Shown here one piece after another: positions 7,942-17,344 of a stretch of 64,000 nt of DNA. The notes beneath the pieces were generated by a model. It ran no database searches and was not told the DNA's origin. It worked only from the letters and a program-made list of their open reading frames with translations. A program made the translations under genes and the position numbers. Source of the stretch: Nocardiopsis sp. FIRDI 009 (GTDB lineage Bacteria; Actinomycetota; Actinomycetes; Streptosporangiales; Streptosporangiaceae); the NCBI RefSeq assembly GCF_003386285.1, contig NZ_QPNC01000019.1:350173-414172 (forward strand), in the 5' to 3' direction. How positions within the stretch are numbered: position 1 is the first letter of the stretch; each line of letters opens with the position of its first letter.

Positions 7942-9243
7942 TCAGTCCCCGGCCCCGGCCAGGGCGCGTTCGATGGCGGCGGTGGTCAGGTGGCGGGCCG
8001 CCACCACCACGAGCGCGAAGCTGAGCGCCCCCGACACCAGGAAGGGCGCTGACAGCGCCGCCGTGCGCCCCACCATCCCTTCGAGGGCCGCCGCGACGCC
8101 GCCGCCCAACGCCATCCCGATCGGGGCGGCGCCCCACCCCAGGGTGCGGTAGGCCGACAGCACACGGGAGAGCAGCCGGTCGGGGATGACGCGCTGACGC
8201 AGCGACAGGGTGAGCACGTTCCACCACACGACGGTGAACCCGACCATGACCCACAGCACCGCGAACAGCGCCACGTCGGGAAACACCGCGACGGCGGTGT
8301 AGGCCGCGCCCTGGACGGCCAGGGCCAGGGCGAGCGTGGCGCCGGGCGGCACGCGCGGGATCAGCCACGGTACGAACTGGGCTCCGACGATCATCCCGGC
8401 GGCCGTGGCGGTGAGCAGCAGCCCGTACCCGCGCGGCCCCAAGCCCAGTACGTCTTGGGCGAACAGCACCAGGATCGCGCTGTTCATCGTCCCCGCCAGG
8501 TTGGACAGCGCCAGAACCAGGGCCAGGGTGCGCAGGAGCCGGTGCCGCCACAGCCACACCACCCCCTCCACCAGCATCACGCGCATCGGGGGGTGCTCCT
8601 CCCCCTCCGCGACCCCGAACCGGCGCGGACCGCCGCGCAGGGTGAGCAGCACCAGCACGGCGCACGCCACGAGCGCGGCCTGCGCACCGAACGCCCACGC
8701 CACGGACACCGCGACCAGGAGCCCGGCCACCGGGGCGCCCACGAACCGGCTCGCGACCTCCCCGACGCTGAACAGGGTGCCGTTGGCGCGCTCCAGACGC
8801 TCACGCGGCACGACCGACGGCAGCAGCGCCTGGGCCGTGTTGTCGAACAGCACCTCGCACACCCCGACCAGCAGCGCCGCCGCCACCACGGCCCCCACCC
8901 CGGCCGTGTCCGTCGCCACCAGCACGGTCAGGGTGGCCAGGACCATCGCCTTGCCGCCGCCGGAGAGCGCCATCAGGCGCCGCCGGTCCACCCGGTCCCC
9001 CACGACCCCCGCGACCAGCGCCATGAGCAGCCACGGCAGCCGGGTGGCCGCACCGACCGCGGACACCACCAGGGGGTCGTCGGTCAGAGTGGAGGCGTAC
9101 CAGGGCAGGGCGACCAGCGCGACGCCGTCGCCGAGGTTGCCCAGGGCGCTGGCGCACAACAGCCGCCAGTAGTCGCCGCCCAGCCGTTCACGTTCGGGGG
9201 CGGGGCGGACTCGGGACCGTTCCTCGTCGTCGGCCGCGGTCAC
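7942..9243 (-). CDS. MFS transporter (EntS-like exporter fold)
   Basis: This 433-aa protein has about 12 hydrophobic segments and the MFS loop motif GDRVDRRRLMALSGG after TM2. Early residues DYWRLLCASALGNLGDGVALVALPWYA and WGAAPIGMALGGGVAAAL resemble the EntS/macrolide-efflux group of the MFS, so drug or siderophore export is likely, but the substrate cannot be read from sequence. The GTG at 9243 follows GAAAGG. It is divergent from the dicarboxylate symporter at 9443, with CACGATCGTG (9366-9375) as a small palindrome in the shared spacer. Confidence 0.85.
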   Translation of the reverse strand: MTAADDEERSRVRPAPERERLGGDYWRLLCASALGNLGDGVALVALPWYASTLTDDPLVVSAVGAATRLPWLLMALVAGVVGDRVDRRRLMALSGGGKAMVLATLTVLVATDTAGVGAVVAAALLVGVCEVLFDNTAQALLPSVVPRERLERANGTLFSVGEVASRFVGAPVAGLLVAVSVAWAFGAQAALVACAVLVLLTLRGGPRRFGVAEGEEHPPMRVMLVEGVVWLWRHRLLRTLALVLALSNLAGTMNSAILVLFAQDVLGLGPRGYGLLLTATAAGMIVGAQFVPWLIPRVPPGATLALALAVQGAAYTAVAVFPDVALFAVLWVMVGFTVVWWNVLTLSLRQRVIPDRLLSRVLSAYRTLGWGAAPIGMALGGGVAAALEGMVGRTAALSAPFLVSGALSFALVVVAARHLTTAAIERALAGAGD

Positions 9244-9442
9244 GGGGGCCTTTCAGATCGGGGGTGGGAAGGCCCACTATGACACGGGGCGGGCCCGGTT
9301 GCCCCGGGTTCCGTCACCCGCGGAACGGACCAGGTCGGTTCGGTCGCGCGGTGTGACCGCGGAGACACGATCGTGACGTGTGTCCCGGGTCACGCTTCGG
9401 TATGAACCGACCACCCGTTCCCCCCACCGCATAAGGACGACG

Positions 9443-10801
9443 ATGTCCACGACCACCCCCTCGGCGCCGCGTTCACCGTGGCGCCGCTACCTCGACATCC
9501 CCCTCATCTGGAAGATGGCCGTCGCCCTGGCCGGGGGCGTGGCCTTCGGCCTGGCCACCAACCTGCTGGGCTGGCAGGACTGGGCCCTGCCCGTCCTGGA
9601 GCCCCTCGGCGAACTCTTCCTGCGCCTGCTGAGGATGCTGATCCTCCCGCTGATCATCACCACCCTGATCGCGGGCGTGGCCGCGCTCTCCCCCCAGCGC
9701 CTGGGCCGTATCGGCCTCAAGGTCCTAGCGTTCTACCTGGTCACGTCGGCGCTGGCGATGACGGTCGGGGTGGCGCTGGCTCTGGCGGTCTCCCCCGGGG
9801 CCGGGCTCGACGTCCCCGAACGGGGGCAGGAGGAGCCCGAACCGACACCCGTGACCGAGGTCCTGCTCGACATCGTCCCCGCCGACCCGTTCCAGGCCCT
9901 GGCCGAGGGCAACGTCCTGGCCGTGATGTTCGGCGCTGTCGTGGCGGGGCTGGCCCTGGCCTTCATGCTCGGCAGCGCGGACGACCGCGTGCGGGAGTCG
10001 GGGGTTCTGCTCAAGCGCGTCGTGGACGGCGCGGTCGAGCTGGTCTTCAAGGTCGTGCGCGGCGTCCTGGAGTACGCACCGGTCGGCGTGTTCGCGCTGA
10101 TCGCCGCCGTGCTGGCCGAGACCGGCACCGACGTGATCGTGCCCCTGCTGCGGCTCACGGCCGTCGTCTACGGGGCGATCCTCGTCCAGATCATCGCCTA
10201 CGTCCTCATCCTGGCGCTGTTCCGGGCGCCGCTGGGACGATTCCTCGCGGCGGCCAAGGACCCGATGCTGACCGCCTTCGTCACCCGCTCCAGCAGCGGA
10301 ACCCTCCCGGTCACCACCCAGGCGGCCCGGAGGATGGGGGTGCGCGAGGGCGTCTACGGGTTCAGCCTCCCGCTGGGCGCCACCATCAACATGGACGGCA
10401 CCGCGATCTACGTGGGCGCGGCCACCGTCTTCGTCGCCGACATCGCCGGGGTCCAGCTCACCCTCGGACAACTGTTCACGGTCGTGCTGGTGGGTGTGCT
10501 GGCCTCGATCGGCACGGCCGGGGTCCCCGGGGCCGGACTGGTCATGCTGTCACTGGCGGTGAGTTCGGTGGGGCTGCCCCTGGCCCCGGTCGGCTGGGTC
10601 GCCGGGATCGACGCGATCCTGGACATGGGCCGCACGATGTGCAACGTCACCGGTGACCTGACCGCCACCAGGGTCGTGGCGGGGACGGAACGGGGGATGC
10701 TGGGCGACCCCGATCGCCCCGACGAGCCCCCGACTGGCGCCGACGGCGGATCGGTCCGCGACGGCTCGGGCGACCCCGGTGTCGCGCCCGGCCAGGGCTG
10801 A
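9443..10801 (+). CDS. Dicarboxylate/amino acid:cation symporter (DAACS family)
   Basis: The protein has the GltPh/DctA fold signatures: the hairpin-1 serine-rich motif SSSGTLPVTTQ, the sodium and substrate motif NMDGTAIYVG in TM7 and PGAGLVMLSLAVSSVGLP in hairpin 2. Length (452 aa) is usual for the family. It should import C4-dicarboxylates or acidic amino acids with Na+ or H+. The ATG at 9443 follows AAGGACGAC; an upstream in-frame start at 9380 only adds a polar tail. The last 30 residues are acidic and Gly-rich, outside the conserved fold. Confidence 0.93.
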   Translation: MSTTTPSAPRSPWRRYLDIPLIWKMAVALAGGVAFGLATNLLGWQDWALPVLEPLGELFLRLLRMLILPLIITTLIAGVAALSPQRLGRIGLKVLAFYLVTSALAMTVGVALALAVSPGAGLDVPERGQEEPEPTPVTEVLLDIVPADPFQALAEGNVLAVMFGAVVAGLALAFMLGSADDRVRESGVLLKRVVDGAVELVFKVVRGVLEYAPVGVFALIAAVLAETGTDVIVPLLRLTAVVYGAILVQIIAYVLILALFRAPLGRFLAAAKDPMLTAFVTRSSSGTLPVTTQAARRMGVREGVYGFSLPLGATINMDGTAIYVGAATVFVADIAGVQLTLGQLFTVVLVGVLASIGTAGVPGAGLVMLSLAVSSVGLPLAPVGWVAGIDAILDMGRTMCNVTGDLTATRVVAGTERGMLGDPDRPDEPPTGADGGSVRDGSGDPGVAPGQG

Positions 10802-10849
10802 CATCCGCGGGAGCGGCCCGCCGGGGCCCGGGAGCGGGTCGGACGCCGC

Positions 10850-11689
10850 TCACCCGCTCCGGCGGGCGCGCCTGTGCTCCAGGAACCGGCGCAGGACCTC
10901 GTTGAACCGGTCCGGTCGTTCCAGGTTGGGTAGGTGGGCGGCCCCCTCCACGATCTCCAGCACCGAGTCCGGCACGAGCACGTGCATGGCCTCGGCGATC
11001 TCGGGCGGGGTGAAGGGGTCCTCCCTGCCCGCCACCAGGAGCGTCGGACACGACACCCGTTTGAGCAGTGGCACGTGGTCGGGTCGCCGGGCCCGCCCCC
11101 GCAGGGCGGCCGCGGCCCCCTCCGGCGGGGTCGCGCGCATCATGGCGCGCACGTGCGCGGCGACCCCGGGCATCCCACGCACGTTGGCCGGGCTCATCAT
11201 GCCCACGATCATCTCGTCGGCGTACCCGTCCATGCCCTCGGCCGACAGGCGCTCGGCCGTCCGCTGGCGTTCCCGCCGGCCCTGCTCGGTCTCGGCGTGC
11301 GGGGTGGTGGCCGCCAGGGTGAGTGTGTCGACCCCGTCGGGGAAGAGCCGGTACAGCTCCAGCGCGACCTGGGCCCCCATCGACAGCCCGACGATCCCCA
11401 CCACGTCCAGTCCCAGGCGGTTGAGCAGGGCCGCCAGGTCGCGGGCGAACGTCTCCAGGGTCGTGGTCCCAGGGACGACCGAGCTGTTTCCGTACCCGCG
11501 CAGGTCGGGGGCGATGACCCGGTAGCCGCGCCCGGCCAGGGCCCGTACCTGCGGGTCCCACATCGTGCGGTCGAAGGGGTGGCCGTGGATCATCAGAAGG
11601 GGGTAGCCGGCTCCACGGTCGGTGTAGCTGACGTCGATCCCGCGCACGGAGGCAGTGCCCGGGCTGTCGCTGTTCGCGGTATTCGTCAT
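10850..11689 (-). CDS. Alpha/beta hydrolase
   Basis: A complete alpha/beta-hydrolase is visible: oxyanion-hole motif HGHPFDRTMW, nucleophile elbow GLSMG (Ser103), the acid in GREDPFTPPE and the catalytic His in GAAHLPNLERPDRF. The likely start is the ATG at 11689; the longer ATG-less extension to 11752 adds no fold. It resembles 3-oxoadipate enol-lactonase-like and other small esterases, but no pathway partner is adjacent, so the substrate is open. Only 22 nt separate it from the upstream MFS gene on the same strand, so they may be cotranscribed. Confidence 0.85.
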   Translation of the reverse strand: MTNTANSDSPGTASVRGIDVSYTDRGAGYPLLMIHGHPFDRTMWDPQVRALAGRGYRVIAPDLRGYGNSSVVPGTTTLETFARDLAALLNRLGLDVVGIVGLSMGAQVALELYRLFPDGVDTLTLAATTPHAETEQGRRERQRTAERLSAEGMDGYADEMIVGMMSPANVRGMPGVAAHVRAMMRATPPEGAAAALRGRARRPDHVPLLKRVSCPTLLVAGREDPFTPPEIAEAMHVLVPDSVLEIVEGAAHLPNLERPDRFNEVLRRFLEHRRARRSG

Positions 11690-11711
11690 CTGATATCCCA
11701 CGGCCTCGATG

Positions 11712-12992
11712 CTATTGGCTCGCACACGAACTGTCTCGGTCCCGTCGCGCACCGGAGCGCGCCCACACCGCCGCGGCCAGCAGATAGGGGGCCGCGAACA
11801 GGGCGAAGGTCTGCGCGTGTCCGAGGAGGGCGAACACGCCCGCGTACACGGCGTAGGAGGTGAGGGTGAGGCCGTCGGTGCCCAGCCCGGCCAGGGAGGT
11901 CACCGTGGCGCGGCTGGGGCCGGTGATACCGTCCTGCAACCGTGCGTCGACGAGGACGTCCATGGCCTGGCAGGTGCCGAAACCCACTCCGATCAGAACC
12001 CACCCGACGGGGCCGCCCAGCAGCGCGCCCGTCCCGATCGCGATCCCGGCCGCCCCCAGCAGCCACGGCAGGGCGGGGGCGGGCAGGCGTGCGGCGGGAC
12101 CGGCGGCCAGCCCGCCGACGCTGGCGCCGGTCCAGGCCACCAGGACGACGAACGGCACCGTCTCGACCGGGGTGCCGGACTCGATCGCCAGCAACGGCAG
12201 GTACTCGTCCAACACACCCCAGAACGTTCCGACCACGACCACGAGCACGATCGCCGCACGCACGGTGCGGCTGGCACGGGCCTCGGCCAGTCCGGCGCGC
12301 AACGCGGCGGTGTAGGCGGACACGGACGGCGCCTCGGCGGCCTCCGCGTCGTCCGCGCCGTCGTCGCGGGTACGCCTCCCGTCGGCCGGGGTCGTCACGG
12401 CGCCCGCACGGTGTTCGGGCAGGGCCAGCCCGGCGAGGGAGCACAGCACGCACGCGGCGACGCTCGCCGCGCCGACCGCCGGATAGCCGCCCGCGGACAT
12501 GACGGGGATCGCCAGCAGCACGGCGCCGCCCGCGGCCACCACCCCCAGTGTGCGCCGCACGCCCATGACCGCGGCGTAGCGGTCCCCCGCGCCCCGGAGG
12601 GCGAGCTCGGTGTGCACCAGCGCCTCCAGGGCGCCGGAGGACAGGGCGCCGCCCGCCCCCCACAGGACGAAGCCCAGGGCGAAGGCCCAGTAGGAGGGCG
12701 CCACCAGCCACAGGGTGAAACCCACGGCGGACAGGAGCGGGGCGGCGGCCAGCAGGTAGCGTCGCGGGACCACGTCGGCCCAGGCGCCGGACGGCACGGC
12801 CACCAGGAGCCCGGTCGCGGACCAGACGAAGAACAGGGAGCTGATCTGGGCCACCGACAGGCCGTGCTCATGGAACAGCAGCGCGTACAGGGGGTAGAGG
12901 AGGATGAACTCCTCGGTGGCGGCGTAGGCGTACAGCGGCAGCGTCAGACGCGCCGTGCGGGCGTCGGGCGCACGGGAGGACAGGGTCGGCAT
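11712..12992 (-). CDS. MFS transporter
   Basis: A 426-aa MFS protein with about 12 membrane segments and the loop motif GAWADVVPRRYLLAAAP between TM2 and TM3. A polar, acidic central loop (RRTRDDGADDAEAAEA) separates the two six-helix halves. The start was taken at the ATG at 12992 because the extension to 13016 is polar and lacks a ribosome site. Its 22-nt spacing to the hydrolase gene downstream suggests an operon. Substrate is unknown; drug or metabolite efflux is most likely for this subgroup. Confidence 0.83.
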   Translation of the reverse strand: MPTLSSRAPDARTARLTLPLYAYAATEEFILLYPLYALLFHEHGLSVAQISSLFFVWSATGLLVAVPSGAWADVVPRRYLLAAAPLLSAVGFTLWLVAPSYWAFALGFVLWGAGGALSSGALEALVHTELALRGAGDRYAAVMGVRRTLGVVAAGGAVLLAIPVMSAGGYPAVGAASVAACVLCSLAGLALPEHRAGAVTTPADGRRTRDDGADDAEAAEAPSVSAYTAALRAGLAEARASRTVRAAIVLVVVVGTFWGVLDEYLPLLAIESGTPVETVPFVVLVAWTGASVGGLAAGPAARLPAPALPWLLGAAGIAIGTGALLGGPVGWVLIGVGFGTCQAMDVLVDARLQDGITGPSRATVTSLAGLGTDGLTLTSYAVYAGVFALLGHAQTFALFAAPYLLAAAVWARSGARRDRDSSCASQ

Positions 12993-13217
12993 GAAGGTCT
13001 TTCGGTCGCACGACAAAGGACACCGGGTGTGGGGTCCTCCCGGTGGTCCGCGTGCGTGTGCCGTCGACCGGCCCCTGTCGGGGGATCAATGTCGCTTGCG
13101 CATGGCACCACCCTATACCGGAGGCGCGGGGTGGGAGGAGACCGTCTTTCCCGTGCGGGCGCGATGCGGTAGGCAGGGACACGCGGATCACAGGGGCGGA
13201 CGCGATCGGAGGCACGT

Positions 13218-13979
13218 ATGGACGGCACACGGACCACGCGGGCGCTGCTGTGGGCGGGGGTGGTCTCCGGGCCGTCGTTCGTCGCCGGGTTCCTCGTGGT
13301 CGGTGCCGTGCACCTTCCCGACTACGACCCGGTCCGCCACCCGGTGAGCGGTCTGGTCCTGGGCGAGTACGGGTGGGCGCAGACGGTCAACTTCCTCGTC
13401 GCCGGGACCCTGGGCCTCGCCTACGCGGTGGGGCTGCGCCGCGCCCTCAGACCTCGTCCCGTGACGGCGCCGGAACGGGCCGCCGGACCGGAGCGCCGCC
13501 GGGTCGCGGGTTCGGTGTGGACGCCCCTGGCGGTGGGCGCCTACGGGATCGGGCTATTCGGTGCCGGTGTGTTCGTCACCGACCCGGTCAGCGGCTACCC
13601 TCCCGGCACGCCCGACCTGATCGTGTACACCCCCGTCGGCGTGCTCCACGACGTCTTCTCCACCCCCGTCTTCCTGGGCCTGCCCGTGGCCATGGTCGTC
13701 ATGGCCCGCGCGATGGCCCGCTGGGGGCGTCCCGGTTGGGCCGTGTACTCGCTGCTCACCGCGGTGGTCTTCGTGGTGTGCTTCGTGCTGGCCAGCCTGG
13801 GTTTCGCCCAGACGGAGGGGTGGGCGCCCCTCGGCGGGCTGTTCCAGCGGCTGAGCCTGGTCAGCGGACTGACCTGGCTGTCCCTGCTCGGGCTGTACCT
13901 GTTGGGCGAGCGGCCGTTCACGGGCCGCCCGCCCACACCGCCTCCCGTCGCCGCCACCACCCGCGTCTTTGAGGACTGA
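13218..13979 (+). CDS. DUF998 membrane protein
   Basis: A 253-aa integral membrane protein with about six helices. It shows DUF998 features: HPVSGLVLGEYGWAQTVNFLVAGTLGLAYA in the first loop and helix, and VGVLHDVFSTPVFLGLP in the third. The ATG follows GGAGG with 5 nt spacing. DUF998 proteins have no established biochemical role. It is divergent from the MFS gene at 12992 and is followed by a 384-bp non-coding gap. Confidence 0.85.
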   Translation: MDGTRTTRALLWAGVVSGPSFVAGFLVVGAVHLPDYDPVRHPVSGLVLGEYGWAQTVNFLVAGTLGLAYAVGLRRALRPRPVTAPERAAGPERRRVAGSVWTPLAVGAYGIGLFGAGVFVTDPVSGYPPGTPDLIVYTPVGVLHDVFSTPVFLGLPVAMVVMARAMARWGRPGWAVYSLLTAVVFVVCFVLASLGFAQTEGWAPLGGLFQRLSLVSGLTWLSLLGLYLLGERPFTGRPPTPPPVAATTRVFED

Positions 13980-14231
13980 GTGTCCACCGCCGAGCGCCCG
14001 GAGGTCGGATGACGGTCCGATCCCCGGGCAGGGGCCGTACCCGCGTTCGAGTCCAATACGGCGTGTAATCATCTAGATTCACACAGTAGCGATCTAGCAT
14101 GTGGCGGAGCGGGCGGACCGACACCGAACGCCACCAGTGCGGGCACACGGCGTCCCACCAGGACGTCACGCCCGCGGTCGGGACGCACGGCGCACACCGT
14201 GACGACCCCCGTGTTCGCGCCACGACGGAGC
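13980..14231. other. Non-coding stretch upstream of phoD
   Basis: No coding frame here has the codon bias of the neighbours; minus-strand frames across 13918-14446 are Arg/Cys-rich shadows. The only visible feature is an AT-richer island at 14055-14100, suitable for a promoter. The PHO-box-like repeats start at 14232. Confidence 0.5.
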
Positions 14232-14272
14232 GTCAGCAGTTCGTCACCACGGCGCCACCAACGTTCACCGTC
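14232..14272 (+). promoter_or_regulatory. Probable PHO box (PhoP direct repeats)
   Basis: Three units with GTCA, GTCA and GCCA start at 14232, 14243 and 14254, an exact 11-nt period. A fourth unit, GTTCACCGTCC, starts at 14263. PhoP of actinomycetes binds 11-nt direct repeats of the GTTCACC type. The site lies about 95 bp before phoD, where phosphate-starvation control is expected. Confidence 0.6.
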
Positions 14273-14363
14273 CGCTGGTTGGGGTGTACCGCATCGCGTG
14301 GCCGGATAGTGAACGGCCCCCTTCGCCCCCCGGCGGCGAGCCGTCCCACATCCAGGAGCCCGC

Positions 14364-15986
14364 ATGCCCGACACCCCCGCCCCGTACTCGTTCCCCTCCC
14401 CGCTCCCGGACACCGCCCTCCTGGCGTCCTCGACCTCCCCGTACACGACGACCCGCCGTCAGGTCCTGGTCGGCGGAGCGGTCGGACTGGGCGCCGCGGC
14501 CCTGGGGACCCTCGGCGGCGCCGAGGCCCGAGCCGACTCCACCCCCCGCTCGCCCCGGATCTCCGAGCCGTTCACCCTGGGAGTGGCCTCCGGCGACCCC
14601 CTGCCCGACAGCGTCGTGCTCTGGACCCGGCTGGCGCCCCGACCGCTGGCCGAGGACGGCCGGGGCGGCATGCCCGACTGGCGTGTCCCCGTCCAGTGGC
14701 AGGTCTCCGAGGACGAGCGGTTCCGGCGGATCAGCGCCGCCGGAACCGCGCTGGCCGAACCCGACCAGGCCCACGCCGTGCACGTGGAGGTCCAGGGGCT
14801 GCGCCCCGGAGCCCAGTACTTCTACCGCTTCCGCTGCGGCCGCGAGATCAGCCCCGTGGGCCGGACCAGGACCGCCCCGGCGCCGGGCGCCCGGGTGGAC
14901 CGGTTCGCGTTCGCCTTCGCCAGCTGCCAGAGCTACACCAACGGCTACTACACCGCCCAGGCCCACCTGGCCGAGGAGGACCTGGACCTGGCCGCGTTCC
15001 TGGGCGACTACATCTACGAGACCGGTGACCAGGGCGAGATCGGGCGCGGCCACCATCCGCCCCGGGAGGTCCGGACCCTGGCCGAGTACCGGATACGGCA
15101 CGCCCAGTACAAGAGCGACGGCGACCTGCAGGCCGCGCACGCCGCCTTCCCCTGGGCCGTGGTCTTCGACGACCACGAGCTGGAGAACAACTGGGCCGAC
15201 GACACCTCCTACGGCGAGGACGTTCCCCCCGAACGGTTCCTCCTGCGGCGCCAGGCGGCCTTCCGGGCCTACTACGAACACATGCCCCTGCGCCGGTCCC
15301 AGCGCCCGACCGGCCCCGACCTGCGGCTGTACCGCAGACTCCACTTCGGCGACCTGGTGGACGTGCACCTGCTGGACACGCGCCAGTACCGGGACGTCCA
15401 GGTCCCCGACGCCGACCGCGACGACCCGAACCGCACCCTGCTCGGAGCCCGGCAGCGCCAGTGGCTCCTGGACGGCCTCACGGACTCCCGGGCACGCTGG
15501 AACGTTCTGGCCCAACAGGTGTTCTTCTCCCAGCGCGACTTCGCCGACGGCGCCGCGGTCAACGTCAGCAACGACGCCTGGGACAACTACCGGGTCGAGC
15601 GCGACCGGGTGCGCGACCACCTGGCCACGATCGCCAACCCCGTGGTGATCACCGGTGATGTGCACGCCAACTACGTCGCCGACGTCAAGGCCGACTTCGA
15701 CGACCCGGACTCCGCCACCGTCGCCACCGAGCTGGTCGGGACCTCCTTCACCAGCGGGCGGGACGGGCAGGACCAGCGGCCCACCGACGCCGTCCAGCTC
15801 CGGGAGAACCCGCACATCCACTTCATCAACCGCAACCGGGGCTACGTGCGCAACACCGTCACCCCCACCGAGTGGACGGCCGACTACCGGGTGGTGGACT
15901 ACGTCTCCGCACCCGGCGCCCCCATCACCGACCGCGCCCGCTTCGTCATCGACGCCGGCACCCCCGGCGTGCGCCCGCGAGGCTGA
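14364..15986 (+). CDS. phoD: Alkaline phosphatase PhoD, Tat-exported
   Basis: This 540-aa protein begins with a twin-arginine signal (TTRRQVLVGGAVGLGAAAL, residues 30-50) ending near AEARA. PhoD features follow: SVVLWTRLAP, FASCQSYTNGYY (Cys ligand of the Fe site), FLGDYIYE, FDDHELENNW, and metal-binding VVITGDVHANYV near residue 430. It hydrolyses phosphate mono- and diesters outside the cell to release phosphate. AGGAG sits 5 nt before the ATG. Upstream 11-nt direct repeats suggest PhoP control. Confidence 0.95.
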   Translation: MPDTPAPYSFPSPLPDTALLASSTSPYTTTRRQVLVGGAVGLGAAALGTLGGAEARADSTPRSPRISEPFTLGVASGDPLPDSVVLWTRLAPRPLAEDGRGGMPDWRVPVQWQVSEDERFRRISAAGTALAEPDQAHAVHVEVQGLRPGAQYFYRFRCGREISPVGRTRTAPAPGARVDRFAFAFASCQSYTNGYYTAQAHLAEEDLDLAAFLGDYIYETGDQGEIGRGHHPPREVRTLAEYRIRHAQYKSDGDLQAAHAAFPWAVVFDDHELENNWADDTSYGEDVPPERFLLRRQAAFRAYYEHMPLRRSQRPTGPDLRLYRRLHFGDLVDVHLLDTRQYRDVQVPDADRDDPNRTLLGARQRQWLLDGLTDSRARWNVLAQQVFFSQRDFADGAAVNVSNDAWDNYRVERDRVRDHLATIANPVVITGDVHANYVADVKADFDDPDSATVATELVGTSFTSGRDGQDQRPTDAVQLRENPHIHFINRNRGYVRNTVTPTEWTADYRVVDYVSAPGAPITDRARFVIDAGTPGVRPRG

Positions 15987-16127
15987 GGCGCTCGGCCGCT
16001 CGGCGTCGGATGCCGTCGCGCGGTGGCGGGCGCACGGCGGCCGCGGTCCGGCGCCGACCCCGCGACCGAGGCGGAGGGGTGTTCCCCACCCCGGTGTCCG
16101 CGCTCCCCGAAACCAGCGATACGACTA

Positions 16128-16143
16128 TGTGTAGTACTACGCA
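16128..16143. promoter_or_regulatory. Palindrome before the FAD monooxygenase, TetR-type half-sites
   Basis: TGTGTAGTACTACGCA contains the perfect 10-bp palindrome GTAGTACTAC (16131-16140) with matching outer TG/CA. It lies 24 nt before the flavoprotein start and looks like a repressor site. No regulator gene is adjacent. Confidence 0.5.
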
Positions 16144-16166
16144 ATGTCGAGAATTTGGGGTCGGGT

Positions 16167-17342
16167 ATGCGCGTGCTCATCGTCGGGGCTGGAATCGCCG
16201 GAACGGCGGCGGCCAGGGGGCTCCTGGCCGCGGGGCACGAGGTGACCGTCCTTGAGAGGGCACCGGCCCTGCGTGACACCGGCTGCGCGATCATCCTGTG
16301 GCCCAACGGCACCGCGGTCCTCGACGACCTCGGCGTCCGCCTGGACGGGGCGGGCGAACGCATCGAGGCCCTCGCCGTCCACAGCTCCCGCGGACGCCCG
16401 GTGATGTCCGTGGACACCGTGCGGCTGGAGGAGCGGTTCGGCGCCCCGACAGTGGGGATCACCCGCCCGACGCTGCTCTCCCGCCTCGTCGAGGACCTGC
16501 CCGCAGAGATCTTCCGCTTCGGCGCCCGCTGCGCCCACGTCCACGACGACGGCCGGACCGTGCGGGTGGCGACCGAGGACGGCACCGAGTACTCCGCCGA
16601 CCTGCTCGTCGGCGCCGACGGCGTCAACTCCCGGGTGCGCGCGGCGCTCTTCGGGTCCGGGCGGAGCCCGGCCGCGCGGCCGACCGGTGTGGCCACCTGG
16701 CAGGGCCTCGTCGACGCCCCGTTCGACCTCGGCTCCCGGGCCCTGATGTTCCTCGGCCGGGAGGGCGGGGTCGGGATCAACCCCGCCGGGGAGGGAAAGG
16801 TCAACTGGCTCATCGACTTCCGGCTGCGCCGGGAGGACGGCCAGGCCGCCCCGGAGGAGGCGCTCACCCTCCTGCGCCACCGGTACCGGGCGTGGGCGCC
16901 GCCCGTCACCCGGCTCCTGGGCGCGCTCACGGCCAAGGACCTCGAACTCTTCCCGCACCGGCTCCACCCCGTGCCGCTGCGGTGGTCGAGCGGCAGGTGC
17001 GCCCTCATCGGCGACGCGGTGCACACGATGCCCCCCATCCTGGCCCAGGGCGCCGGACAGGGGCTGGAGGACGTCGCGGCGCTGCTGCGCGCCCTCGACG
17101 GGGTCGGCGCCGACGGCGACCCGGCCGCGGCCCTGAGCGCCTACGGTCGCGGTCGCGACCGTCAGGCCGTGAGGGCCGCCAGGTCGGCCACCCAGGGCAT
17201 CGCGACCTCCGGGCCGCGGACCCTCCTCCAGAGCGAGGCGGCTCTGCGCGCGGCCGTTCTGATGCCCCGCGACACGGCGACCCGGATGTTCGCGAGGATG
17301 ATCGGCGGGGTCAGCACCCGGCTGTCCGCGTCCCGGCCCTGA
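16167..17342 (+). CDS. FAD-dependent monooxygenase (PHBH/UbiH-like)
   Basis: The protein opens with the FAD-binding Rossmann motif VLIVGAGIAGTAAA and GHEVTVLER at the ribose-binding strand. DLLVGADGVNSRVR (about residue 150) is the conserved DG motif of class A flavin monooxygenases and IGDAVHTMPPILAQGAGQGLEDVAAL (about residue 277) the GD motif. Length (391 aa) is normal. It would hydroxylate or epoxidise an unknown organic substrate with NAD(P)H and O2. The start at 16167 is the first that gives a clean fold. Confidence 0.88.
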   Translation: MRVLIVGAGIAGTAAARGLLAAGHEVTVLERAPALRDTGCAIILWPNGTAVLDDLGVRLDGAGERIEALAVHSSRGRPVMSVDTVRLEERFGAPTVGITRPTLLSRLVEDLPAEIFRFGARCAHVHDDGRTVRVATEDGTEYSADLLVGADGVNSRVRAALFGSGRSPAARPTGVATWQGLVDAPFDLGSRALMFLGREGGVGINPAGEGKVNWLIDFRLRREDGQAAPEEALTLLRHRYRAWAPPVTRLLGALTAKDLELFPHRLHPVPLRWSSGRCALIGDAVHTMPPILAQGAGQGLEDVAALLRALDGVGADGDPAAALSAYGRGRDRQAVRAARSATQGIATSGPRTLLQSEAALRAAVLMPRDTATRMFARMIGGVSTRLSASRP

Positions 17343-17344
17343 GG

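Noticed and set aside
14099..15821. Frames on both strands across the phoD promoter and gene
   Set aside because: Repetitive Arg/Pro or Gly/Val composition and no motifs; PhoD is unmistakable in the other frame.
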